15,865 nucleotides of DNA, taken from assembly GCA_905197955.1 (NCBI GenBank), contig CAJKAR010000062.1:1-15865 (forward strand). The letters are read 5' to 3'. The stretch comes from an uncultured Lentisphaeria bacterium (lineage in GTDB: Bacteria; Verrucomicrobiota; Lentisphaeria; Victivallales; UBA1829). A program made the position numbers and the translations under genes. The notes under the pieces are model-generated. The model searched no databases and was not told the DNA's origin. It saw only the letters and a list, made by a program, of their open reading frames with translations. Numbering within the stretch: the stretch's first letter is position 1; every line of letters starts with the position of its first letter. Below, piece after piece: positions 1-6,357 of the stretch.

Positions 1-75
1 CAAAAAACGTAAAATAGAGGGTTCAGCCCCTTGACTTTTACATAACAGGATGGAACAACAAAAAAGGGAATGAAA

Positions 76-2259
76 ATGCTGATCTGCACGATTGAAAACG
101 GATTGAAACTGCATGCGGAGGCTTTCGCCAACGGGATTCTGCATCTTCAGGCGGAAGGGCTCGACGGGCTCCAGACCACGCTTCTGAACCGTTACGGATT
201 CATCAACAAGCTGGAAGCGGATCCTCATGCCGTTGTTGAAAAGGATACGCTGACGACTTCCGGAGGGATCGCACTCAAGATCAATCCGGACGGGACATTC
301 GAGCTTCGCAAAAACGGCGCCCTGCTGGCGGAATCCCTGCCCTCAAGCTGTGCGGCATCGGCTCCGACGGTGTTTCGGAACCAGGGTTTCCGGCTTGAAA
401 TGAAAGTGCGGGAAAATGAAAAACTGATCGGTTTCGGCGATCAGGTCCGGACGCGCCTGCTCCTGAACGGTCAGCACGATCAGCTCTATCTGAAATATCC
501 GATCAAGCACGTTCCCGTTCCTTTTTATATGAGCAGCAGGGGATACGGGGTGTTTTTCAATACGACACGCAGACTTGTGTTCGATGTTGCCTGCTCCACA
601 CCGGACGTTGCCCGTTTTGCCGTGGAAAAAGAGTTCCTCGACATCTATCTTTTCACCGGCAGCAGTTACGACGAGATGATTGATCTTTATACGCAGCTGA
701 CCGGACGGCCTGGCTTGCCTCCCATGAAAAGTTTCGGACTCTGGCTGCTCTACCACACCCGGGCGACCGGGCACGACATTCTCATGATCGCCGATGCCAT
801 GCGCCAGAAGCAGATTCCCTGCGACAATCTCAGTCTCGAACCGAACTGGATGCAGACCTATTACGACTGCACCGCAAACAAGGAATGGAACGCGGAACGA
901 TTCCGCGGCTGTGAAGACAGTTCCCCTTATCGCGGCGGTCCGTCCAGCATGATCAAGGCGCTCAACCGGATGGGATATGAGCTGGGACTCTGGCTCTGCA
1001 CCCGCTGGGATTTCACGTTCGAAGAGGAACGGCAGCTCAACAGCGGAAAGACGGAAGAAAAAGAGGAAAATCTCATTCTTGACGGAATCGAACTGACTCA
1101 TGATGATACCAATGTTGGTCACTCTCCCATTTACATGGACACAAACACGATCCGCGAACAGGCCTGGTTCGAGCATCTCAAAAAGTTCGTGGACGACGGT
1201 GCCAGATTCTTCAAACTGGATCCTGCATGGCTCATCAATGAATTTCCCGATCGTCTTTACGGCAACGGCAAGACCGATGAGGAGATGCACAATCTGGCCA
1301 TCCTCCTTGCCTCACGACAGATGAACCGGGGTTACGAGGCCTTCACCGGCAGACGGTATTACGGAATCTCCGTTGCCGGCTGGGCGGGTCTCCAGCGTTA
1401 TCCCGGCACCTGGGCGGGCGATACCGGAGGAGGAATTCAATCCATGACGGGACTTCTTCAAGACGCCATCGTCGGCCACTCCTATACGACCTGTGACATG
1501 AATGCCGAAACCATTCAGGGCATTCACATGGGATTTCTGCTCCCCTGGGCGCTTCTGAACAGCTGGGCGGGATTCAAGTATCCGGGATTCCTCGGAGATA
1601 CTCTGAACGAGGCCTTCCGCTTCTATTCGGAACTGCGGATGAAGCTGGTGCCTTATTATTATTCGCTTGCCTATCGCTCCTCGCAGACGGGCCGGGCGAT
1701 TCTGCGTCCGCTCTGTCTGGAATATCCGGATCAGGAGTGGACATACGAGGAGAGAAATCTCTTCCAGGTCGGCGACTTCATTCTGACGGATGTCTACTCC
1801 GAAAATACACTCCGTCTTCCGCACGGCAGATGGTTCGATCTCTGGTCCGGAACCATTTTCGAAGGAAACGGGGAACCGATGGAGATTGCCGTCCCGGAAA
1901 ACAGAGGTGGACATCTCTTCTTCCGCGAAGGTGCCTTGATCCCGACCCAGCCGCTCCGGCAGTTCATTGATGCAAAGGCCATTCACCATATTGACTGGAT
2001 CGTCTATCCCGGCAGAGAGGAAAGCTCCTTCACGCTCTACCTCGATGATGGCGACACGCTTGCTCACAGATCCGGTGAATACGGCTCCGTAACGCTCCGC
2101 TATCTCCCCGGAGAAGGATTCTTCTGGAGCGAGGTCTCCGGCGGCGCCCCGGATTATGTCGCGGCCCTTACGCATAATTTCATTCTGCCGGATGGAACAA
2201 AACTGAATCCGGAACCGGTAAAAACAGGGACTCCGTTCCGCTCCGCCACCATCCTGTAA
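76..2259 (+). CDS. Glycoside hydrolase family 31 alpha-glycosidase
   Basis: Likely hydrolyses alpha-linked glycosides (alpha-glucosidase, xylosidase or galactosidase type; the substrate cannot be told from sequence). The 727-residue product has the GH31 layout: an N-terminal beta-sandwich (about 1-205), a TIM barrel (about 215-540) and C-terminal beta domains. The expected nucleophile is Asp382 in FFKLDPAW and the acid/base is Asp449 in TWAGDTGGG. NLSLEPNWMQ and LGLWLCTRWDF are barrel strands. No signal peptide is seen, so it is probably cytoplasmic and acts on imported oligosaccharides. I chose the ATG at 76 because the AAGGGA at 64-69 then sits 6 nt upstream; the in-frame ATG at 70 would touch it directly. 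No clear promoter lies in the 75 bases upstream, so it may be the end of an operon that began outside the window. Family call is firm; specificity is open. Confidence 0.9.
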   Translation: MLICTIENGLKLHAEAFANGILHLQAEGLDGLQTTLLNRYGFINKLEADPHAVVEKDTLTTSGGIALKINPDGTFELRKNGALLAESLPSSCAASAPTVFRNQGFRLEMKVRENEKLIGFGDQVRTRLLLNGQHDQLYLKYPIKHVPVPFYMSSRGYGVFFNTTRRLVFDVACSTPDVARFAVEKEFLDIYLFTGSSYDEMIDLYTQLTGRPGLPPMKSFGLWLLYHTRATGHDILMIADAMRQKQIPCDNLSLEPNWMQTYYDCTANKEWNAERFRGCEDSSPYRGGPSSMIKALNRMGYELGLWLCTRWDFTFEEERQLNSGKTEEKEENLILDGIELTHDDTNVGHSPIYMDTNTIREQAWFEHLKKFVDDGARFFKLDPAWLINEFPDRLYGNGKTDEEMHNLAILLASRQMNRGYEAFTGRRYYGISVAGWAGLQRYPGTWAGDTGGGIQSMTGLLQDAIVGHSYTTCDMNAETIQGIHMGFLLPWALLNSWAGFKYPGFLGDTLNEAFRFYSELRMKLVPYYYSLAYRSSQTGRAILRPLCLEYPDQEWTYEERNLFQVGDFILTDVYSENTLRLPHGRWFDLWSGTIFEGNGEPMEIAVPENRGGHLFFREGALIPTQPLRQFIDAKAIHHIDWIVYPGREESSFTLYLDDGDTLAHRSGEYGSVTLRYLPGEGFFWSEVSGGAPDYVAALTHNFILPDGTKLNPEPVKTGTPFRSATIL

Positions 2260-2282
2260 CCCAGGAGCATGACGGAAGAATC

Positions 2283-2333
2283 TCTCCGCAGACTCTTTTT
2301 CAGAAAAAAACTGCGGAGAACCTTTCTGAAAAA
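2283..2333 (+). repeat. Two overlapping, mutually exclusive inverted repeats
   Basis: TCTCCGCAG (2283-2291) pairs perfectly with CTGCGGAGA (2311-2319). TTTTTCAGAAA (2296-2306), lying in that loop, pairs perfectly with TTTCTGAAAAA (2323-2333). The second pairing encloses the right arm of the first, so the two stems compete in RNA. They lie in the 3' UTR of the GH31 gene, upstream of its terminator. Role unknown. Confidence 0.5.
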
Positions 2334-2348
2334 CAAGCCCCGAAAACG

Positions 2349-2393
2349 AAACTCCCCCCTCTGCTCAAAATACGGCAAAGGAGGGAGTTTTTC
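2349..2393. terminator. Bidirectional terminator between GH31 and the tRNA-like gene
   Basis: AAACTCCC at 2349-2356 pairs with GGGAGTTT at 2383-2390; the stem continues inward with CCCT/AGGA and one mismatch. A T run follows on the + strand (2388-2392). On the - strand the stem is followed by a weaker CGTTTTC, so it can also end the tRNA-like transcript that converges on it. Confidence 0.7.
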
Positions 2394-2405
2394 TGTATCA
2401 ACGGG

Positions 2406-2538
2406 CATCGAGGGAGGGAGTCGAACCCTCTACACGCGGCGCAAAAAGCGGCTCTCGCCTGCGTGTCAGACGCTTATCCCATACGCTTTCACGACAGCTC
2501 CTACATCTCCGCTGCTCTACCGGTGAGCTACACCCGAT
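2406..2538 (-). tRNA. tRNA-like gene with an oversized anticodon/variable region
   Basis: Read on the - strand this is clearly tRNA-like. An 8-bp acceptor ATCGGGTG pairs with CCCTCGAT (one G-T wobble, one T-C mismatch), followed by T8 A9. The D arm is GCTC-ACCGGTA-GAGC. The T arm has AGGG (or GAGGG), loop TTCGACT and CCCT(C). The 3' end reads G then CCC, so CCA is not encoded. Between A26 and the T stem there are about 83 nt instead of about 22. GCGG after the D arm can pair with CCGC just before a 5-nt GTGTA variable loop, as in a normal anticodon stem, but 69 nt rather than 9 lie between them. Alternatively ACACGC-A-GGCG pairs with CGCC-GCGTGT to make a 10-bp hairpin against the T arm. I cannot assign an anticodon. 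It may be an interrupted tRNA, a pseudogene, or a tRNA mimic such as a Y-RNA-like molecule. Confidence 0.55.
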
Positions 2539-2587
2539 GATGACAGATTCTCCGGGACAACAATTTCTCAAATAAACAACTTTTCCA

Positions 2588-2616
2588 GCAAAACGGCTCT
2601 TGCAGAAACCGGAGCC
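2588..2616 (-). terminator. Weak terminator after the HdeD-family gene
   Basis: On the - strand GGCTC, a 12-nt loop and GAGCC are followed by GTTTTG. The 5-bp stem lies 12 nt past the stop codon of the membrane-protein gene. It is short, so this is a tentative call. Confidence 0.35.
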
Positions 2617-2627
2617 CCCTGCTTTTT

Positions 2628-3194
2628 TCAGCCTTTCGGCGGCAGGACCTGCTCCCCGGTTCCGGAAATCAAGCGGGAAAAGACAATCAGCATCAACCCC
2701 TCAAGGATCAGCAGGAGTCCCGCGATCCAGATCATCCCCGCAAGAGAGGTCAGCGGCCAGACAAAAAACGCATAGCCGACGAACATGGCAGCCAGTCCGG
2801 AAAGCACCGGCAGCACCTTCCCTCCGGCAGAGACCGGACTCTGTGCGGTATCCCAGATCGTCACCACCCCTTCCGTCACGAACCAGAGCGCCAGAAACCA
2901 CGCCAGCAGCAGATCCGAACAGAACGGGTGCCAGATCATAAACACGCCCCACAGACACATCACCACGCCGTACAGCAGCCAGAAAAAACGCCGCTCCCGC
3001 TTGACCGCCGCTCCGAAGAGCACCCATACTCCAGCCAGAGTAAAAAACCAGCCGGCAATCATCGTTATGATCCCGAGATTCAACAGCGGCTTCAACGCAA
3101 TCAGAATTCCGAGAAGAACGACAAGGATCCCGCGCAGCAGAAATCCCCGCCGCGTGACACCGGTAAATACATCAGAAGCAAACACAATATTCAT
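2628..3194 (-). CDS. HdeD/DUF308-family membrane protein
   Basis: A 188-residue protein with six predicted transmembrane helices (about 18-40, 43-65, 71-90, 93-113, 127-147, 150-173) arranged as three hairpins. Charged residues cluster in loops such as VKRERRF, and the tail is short and soluble. Length and hydrophobic pattern match the HdeD/DUF308 family; E. coli HdeD is linked to acid resistance, but most family members have no known function. The ATG at 3194 is preceded by GGGAAGG at a usable distance. It lies 25 nt after the CBS gene and is probably the last gene of the tautomerase-CBS-HdeD operon. The sequence is rich in Trp and Phe, as expected for a membrane protein. Its role here is not known. 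Confidence 0.75.
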   Translation of the reverse strand: MNIVFASDVFTGVTRRGFLLRGILVVLLGILIALKPLLNLGIITMIAGWFFTLAGVWVLFGAAVKRERRFFWLLYGVVMCLWGVFMIWHPFCSDLLLAWFLALWFVTEGVVTIWDTAQSPVSAGGKVLPVLSGLAAMFVGYAFFVWPLTSLAGMIWIAGLLLILEGLMLIVFSRLISGTGEQVLPPKG

Positions 3195-3219
3195 TCAGCA
3201 CCTTCCCCCCTTCCCTTTT

Positions 3220-3684
3220 TCAATACACGCTGACTTTCGGAGAGGCTCCGGAATAGTCAGACAACCATTGCAGTTCGATATCCCGTTCAATATTCAGTTC
3301 CGCAAGAATATCGCTGCGGCTCAGCACACCCACAATCTGCTTGCCCTCAATCACCGGCAGGTAGCTGAGAGAGTGGCGGACCATCACATTGGTCAGGTAT
3401 TCCACATCGTCGATCACATTGGCAACGATCATTTTCCGGGTCATGAAATCATCCACCTTGTCCTTGTCCGGATCGGAGTTGTCAAAGCAGAGCGATTTTA
3501 TAATATCATACTTTGTAATGATTCCGATGAACTCCGCAGGCTCCACATCTTTTGCCCGGACCATCAGATAGCCGGTTTTCAGGCTGACGATTTTTTTTGC
3601 AGCGGCACGGATCGTCGCCCCCGACTCAATCGTATAAAGGCGCTGTCCGTCTTTTTTCCCGGCAAGAACTTTTCCTAATTTCAT
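3220..3684 (-). CDS. Tandem CBS-domain protein
   Basis: A stand-alone pair of CBS domains (154 residues), one Bateman module. The first covers about residues 8-64 (ending FIGIITKYDIIKSL) and the second about 77-133 (YLPVIEGKQIVGVLSRSDIL). Such proteins usually bind adenine nucleotides and act as energy or ligand sensors, but this one has no attached effector domain, so its partner is unknown. The frame is open further upstream, but the start at 3684 has a strong AAGGAGGAG 3 nt before it, and the extension would overlap the tautomerase gene. It sits 16 nt after the tautomerase stop codon and 25 nt before the HdeD-type gene, so co-transcription is likely. Confidence 0.85.
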   Translation of the reverse strand: MKLGKVLAGKKDGQRLYTIESGATIRAAAKKIVSLKTGYLMVRAKDVEPAEFIGIITKYDIIKSLCFDNSDPDKDKVDDFMTRKMIVANVIDDVEYLTNVMVRHSLSYLPVIEGKQIVGVLSRSDILAELNIERDIELQWLSDYSGASPKVSVY

Positions 3685-3700
3685 GGTCTCCTCCTTATCG

Positions 3701-4042
3701 TTAAAACGTTCCGGAATTCCAGCCCCATTTGGAAGCATCGAATTCCATGAAATTGATGTAGACACGGTCGGGAGAGATCTGCTGCCGCTCCTTCAGAATT
3801 TCACAGACGAGTCTGCTGAATTTCTCGCAGACCGGATGAGAAAGTCCGCCGATCGCCCGCAGTTCCACCATGGCAGAAGGGGAATCCTCGCCGCCCAGCA
3901 TCATGTAGACCTGATCTTCCACGATCAGCTGCATGTAGCATTCCGGCTTTCCGGTCGCTTCCCGCGCCGCGGCGGAAACAGCCTTTGCCAGACCCGGCTT
4001 ATCCGCGACAGCATTTGAGGTTTGAATTCGAATCATCGGCAT
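3701..4042 (-). CDS. MIF-type tautomerase (macrophage migration inhibitory factor family)
   Basis: A 113-residue homologue of MIF and D-dopachrome tautomerase, which carry out keto-enol tautomerisation with the N-terminal proline exposed after Met removal. The sequence starts MPMIRIQTS, giving the required Pro2. It keeps Lys32 in ATGKP and the family tail ISPDRVYINF...GWNSGTF, and matches the usual length of about 115. The ATG at 4042 is chosen because AGGAGGT lies 5 nt upstream and because only this start places Pro second; an upstream in-frame ATG at 4105 would bury it. The CXXC motif of vertebrate MIF is absent (SAMV there). It is first in an operon with the CBS and HdeD-like genes. A possible promoter is TTGACG (4114-4119) with TATTGT (4089-4094), with a long 19-nt spacer. 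The natural substrate is unknown. Confidence 0.92.
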   Translation of the reverse strand: MPMIRIQTSNAVADKPGLAKAVSAAAREATGKPECYMQLIVEDQVYMMLGGEDSPSAMVELRAIGGLSHPVCEKFSRLVCEILKERQQISPDRVYINFMEFDASKWGWNSGTF

Positions 4043-4200
4043 TTTTACCTCCTGTTTCTGGAAGGATCCGCCTTCCGTCTGTGACATTACAATAGCTTTC
4101 CGCAAAAATCAAGCGTCAATTTCAGAAAGCGACTCTTTTTTCCTGAAAACCGAGGGAAAAGGTCATGGATTCCGCATTCCGATCTCCGACGTATGGGACA

Positions 4201-4253
4201 TAAAAAAAGAACCGGTCCCGACGGAAAATTTTCATTCCATCCCGGACCGGTTC
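4201..4253 (-). terminator. Rho-independent terminator of the ExbB/DUF2149 operon
   Basis: GAACCGGTCC (4209-4218) and GGACCGGTTC (4244-4253) form a perfect 10-bp stem. On the - strand it is followed at once by a run of seven T (4202-4208). It lies 21 nt past the DUF2149 stop codon and separates that operon from the tautomerase operon downstream. Confidence 0.9.
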
Positions 4254-4274
4254 CCGCTGACGGGAATTCGGCTG

Positions 4275-4616
4275 TCATTTTTTCTCGTTTTCGGGAACGT
4301 AAATTACCTCTCCGCTTTCAAGCCGATAGGCGATGCCGACCCGCTGTCCGCGGCCCGAACCCGTCGTTTTTTCCGATTTATATCGAGTGACCTTGTTCTG
4401 CTTCTTGACGATAATCTCCATATCCGGCTTGCCGGCGTTCTTCACATAGGTGACATCCTGTGCGGTCAGAAACTCGGTCATGCGGCTGTGGATCACGAAG
4501 GCAACCATCAGCGCAACAGCAAAAACCATTGCGGCATCGAACAGATTGATCAGACCGGTCAGGGGATCGCAGTCCTCTTCGGTCAGGAACCGGTCATACC
4601 GACGCTGTCTGCGCAT
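4275..4616 (-). CDS. DUF2149 protein (HmuV-like, ExbD-type partner)
   Basis: A 113-residue protein with one N-terminal transmembrane helix (about 23-43) and a soluble, probably periplasmic, tail. The segment CDPLTGLINLFDAAMVFAVA is the DUF2149 signature as I know it. Asp27 at the start of the helix recalls the essential Asp in ExbD/TolR/MotB stators, so it is the likely ion-channel partner of the ExbB-type protein encoded just upstream. Its start overlaps the upstream gene by 23 nt, and AAAGGAGG lies 9 nt before the ATG. In Bacteroidota hmu loci a DUF2149 protein (HmuV) follows a TolQ/ExbB-type HmuU and acts with CobN-like HmuS in haem or metal uptake. Only this context supports that role here. 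Confidence 0.8.
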   Translation of the reverse strand: MRRQRRYDRFLTEEDCDPLTGLINLFDAAMVFAVALMVAFVIHSRMTEFLTAQDVTYVKNAGKPDMEIIVKKQNKVTRYKSEKTTGSGRGQRVGIAYRLESGEVIYVPENEKK

Positions 4617-5205
4617 GGGTCCGTTCCTCCTTTCTGAGTTTCAGATCCAGAGCATACTGGAGACTGGAAATCTCATCCGCGAACCAGTGCCGCTTCACCG
4701 AATACAGAAGCAGACCGACTCCGGCAATGAAAATACCAACCACCGTCGTTCCGAAGGCGATCTGCATGTTATACGCCATGGAACCGATGTCTCCGGAAGC
4801 CAGTCCCGCAAGAGCAGGCCCCATCGGGATCAGAGTTCCCATCAGTCCGAGCATCGGTCCCACCTTCATCATGAAGCGCGCCCGTTCCAGTTCATGTTCA
4901 TATTTCTGGGAAAAATCGAAGATCCGTTTTTCGCAATGGATCGGATCCCAGTCCAGTTCGATCAGTTCGGCGAGATGACGGGCAAACACTCCGCAGCCGA
5001 GAGTTTCCGTATTCAGATCCTTCTCCGCCCGGAGAGCTTTCATAATCTCCTCGCGTTTCCGCCGCTGCCGGAGAAGCATCAGATAGGTCGAGCAGAATCC
5101 CCCCAGCTCCACCAGAGCAAAAATCATCGCAGCAAGCAGCAGCACAATATCCGGAAGCATGAAACTTGCGGACACCCAATTCAGAATCTCGGTAATATAA
5201 CGCAT
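4594..5205 (-). CDS. MotA/TolQ/ExbB-family proton channel (HmuU-like)
   Basis: A 203-residue inner-membrane protein with three helices in the ExbB arrangement: TM1 about 15-36, a large cytoplasmic loop (45-110), TM2 about 113-136 with GPMLGLMGTLIPMGPAL, and TM3 about 143-170 with AFGTTVVGIF. The GLMGT and AFGTT stretches carry the small and Thr residues that line the proton path in ExbB/TolQ. It should harness the proton motive force with the DUF2149 protein to drive an envelope process. It overlaps the gene before it by 25 nt and the one after it by 23 nt, suggesting translational coupling. The AAAAGGAA before the ATG is very close, and the same pattern occurs before the first gene of the trio. 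Confidence 0.88.
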   Translation of the reverse strand: MRYITEILNWVSASFMLPDIVLLLAAMIFALVELGGFCSTYLMLLRQRRKREEIMKALRAEKDLNTETLGCGVFARHLAELIELDWDPIHCEKRIFDFSQKYEHELERARFMMKVGPMLGLMGTLIPMGPALAGLASGDIGSMAYNMQIAFGTTVVGIFIAGVGLLLYSVKRHWFADEISSLQYALDLKLRKEERTHAQTASV

Positions 5206-5897
5206 TTCCTTTTCTTTTCCTTGTAGTTTCTGTAAAGTTGAAATCCGACGGCGGAAAGCGCCGTCAGCAGTGTGAGAATTCCCAGAATGGCGAGATTCCT
5301 CAGCCAGTCCTCCGTCGGAAGACCATCCCCCGGAGAAAGCCGCCCTTCCACCGCGGACGGCATGAATACCGCCAGAAGAAGAAGCATCCAGGTTGCGGTC
5401 ATCGCCGCACTGATCTTGTCAAGCATCGTCCGTCTCAAACACGCGAAAAGCTCACAGCCCCCTGCGGAAAACAGAACCAGAAACACTCCGACTCCCCACA
5501 TGATCTGTGTAAAGCTGTACCGCAGAATCGTATTGAAGGCAAGTGCCTCCGCATACATCGCGCCGACCGGCAGCAGAAGAGAAGGAAGAAGCGCAAGATA
5601 TTTCCACTTGTGAACCCGGATTCCCAGCTCCCGTTCCTTCAGAAGAGATAATCCGATCACCAGAGCCAGAAGCTCCTGTATCACCACCAGCGCGCACAAA
5701 TCCCGCAGATTGTCGCCGTTCGAAAGAAACTCCTCAATCATCTGCAGATTGCAGGAGGCCAGACGATCCTTGAAAAAGAATACCGGAAGCATTGCCGCAG
5801 CTAGAATAATCCAGCGGATCCAGCGCGGCAGCAGAGTCAGTTTCAACATGCTCTGCAACCATGCGGCAAACAGTATCAGTAAAATAAATCCGCCCAT
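5181..5897 (-). CDS. Polytopic membrane protein, HmuT/DUF2162-like position
   Basis: A 238-residue hydrophobic protein with about seven predicted helices (about 3-23, 26-42, 67-83, 98-117, 130-150, 163-181, 204-225) and a basic tail (NYKEKKRK). I do not recognise the family with certainty. Its place directly before an ExbB-type channel and a DUF2149 gene is that of the membrane protein in hmu-type and methanogen DUF2162/ExbB/DUF2149/CobN clusters. It would form part of the same complex. No CobN-like gene precedes it; instead there is a 460-bp control region. The start at 5897 has AAAAAGGA only 1 nt away, but no better in-frame start exists. Its promoter and a perfect palindromic operator lie about 70-100 nt upstream. 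Confidence 0.65.
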   Translation of the reverse strand: MGGFILLILFAAWLQSMLKLTLLPRWIRWIILAAAMLPVFFFKDRLASCNLQMIEEFLSNGDNLRDLCALVVIQELLALVIGLSLLKERELGIRVHKWKYLALLPSLLLPVGAMYAEALAFNTILRYSFTQIMWGVGVFLVLFSAGGCELFACLRRTMLDKISAAMTATWMLLLLAVFMPSAVEGRLSPGDGLPTEDWLRNLAILGILTLLTALSAVGFQLYRNYKEKKRKCVILPRF

Positions 5898-5968
5898 TTC
5901 CTTTTTCCATTCGTTTCTTCCACGTTCTCCGGATCTCGTCGTGCCTCCGGAGAAAAAAAAATCAAAAC

Positions 5969-5988
5969 AAGTTAGATTAATCTAACTT
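5969..5988. promoter_or_regulatory. Operator box 1: 20-bp perfect palindrome of TTAG-N6-CTAA type
   Basis: AAGTTAGATTAATCTAACTT is its own reverse complement over all 20 bases. It begins 2 nt downstream of the -10 hexamer of the leftward promoter, so it covers the transcription start of the membrane-protein/ExbB/DUF2149 operon, the classic place for a repressor. The core TTAG-N6-CTAA has the spacing of DtxR/IdeR iron boxes. Confidence 0.75.
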
Positions 5989-5990
5989 CC

Positions 5991-6020
5991 TGTATAAAAA
6001 AATTTCAGTTTCTTCGATAA
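5991..6020 (-). promoter_or_regulatory. Promoter of the ExbB/DUF2149 operon
   Basis: On the - strand TATACA (5991-5996) is a good -10. The best -35 is TTATCG (6015-6020) with an 18-nt spacer, a weak match. The start of transcription would fall near 5984, inside operator box 1. Confidence 0.5.
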
Positions 6021-6112
6021 CGGACTCCTTACGTTGGGTGTATGACAGAATTTGTCTTTGGTGTTTTCTCTGCTGTAATATATCTGCAAAAAGAATATTT
6101 TCAAACCAAATA

Positions 6113-6128
6113 ATTAGAATTAACTAAT
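6113..6128. promoter_or_regulatory. Operator box 2 (TTAG-N6-CTAA)
   Basis: ATTAGAATTAACTAAT has perfect 5-bp arms ATTAG/CTAAT around a 6-nt centre. It lies between the two divergent promoters, about 85 nt upstream of the rightward -35, and could help cooperative or looped repression. Confidence 0.6.
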
Positions 6129-6182
6129 AAAAAAATAAATTTATCTCTCCTATCTTCTGCACAAATCTCAACGGCAAAAAAT

Positions 6183-6200
6183 AATTAGATAAAACTAATT
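6183..6200. promoter_or_regulatory. Operator box 3 (TTAG-N6-CTAA), next to the rightward -35
   Basis: AATTAGATAAAACTAATT has perfect 6-bp arms AATTAG/CTAATT. It ends 7 nt before the -35 hexamer of the pseudopilin promoter. Confidence 0.65.
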
Positions 6201-6207
6201 TCATTCC

Positions 6208-6235
6208 TTGACATTTCCGTAATTCATGCTATAAT
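6208..6235 (+). promoter_or_regulatory. Sigma70-type promoter of the pseudopilin operon
   Basis: TTGACA (6208-6213) and TATAAT (6230-6235), both perfect consensus, are separated by 16 nt. Transcription should start near 6242 and give a leader of about 115 nt. Such a strong promoter flanked by operator boxes 3 and 4 suggests tight repression with high induced output. Confidence 0.85.
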
Positions 6236-6302
6236 ACCATATACGAATCAAGAACGGTCCCTTCCCTCCCCGCAAGACGAAAGAGGAAAGAAACCGACCA
6301 CT

Positions 6303-6320
6303 AATTAGACAAGACTAATT
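6303..6320. promoter_or_regulatory. Operator box 4 (TTAG-N6-CTAA), downstream of the rightward start
   Basis: AATTAGACAAGACTAATT has the same 6-bp arms as box 3 and lies at about +62 of the predicted transcript, 38 nt before the start codon. Confidence 0.65.
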
Positions 6321-6357
6321 TATATCTTTTTCAAACGAAAGGAGAAGAAAGAGAAAA

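Noticed and set aside
50..73. Seven-codon frame MEQQKRE ending in ATGA at the GH31 gene start, possible leader peptide
   Set aside because: No good ribosome site, no regulatory codon run, and the ATG at 76 explains the GH31 start better.
343..2175. Two long open frames on the - strand inside the GH31 gene (315 and 287 codons)
   Set aside because: They lie opposite a full-length enzyme, have no ribosome sites and give low-complexity Arg/Glu-rich proteins with no recognisable domain.
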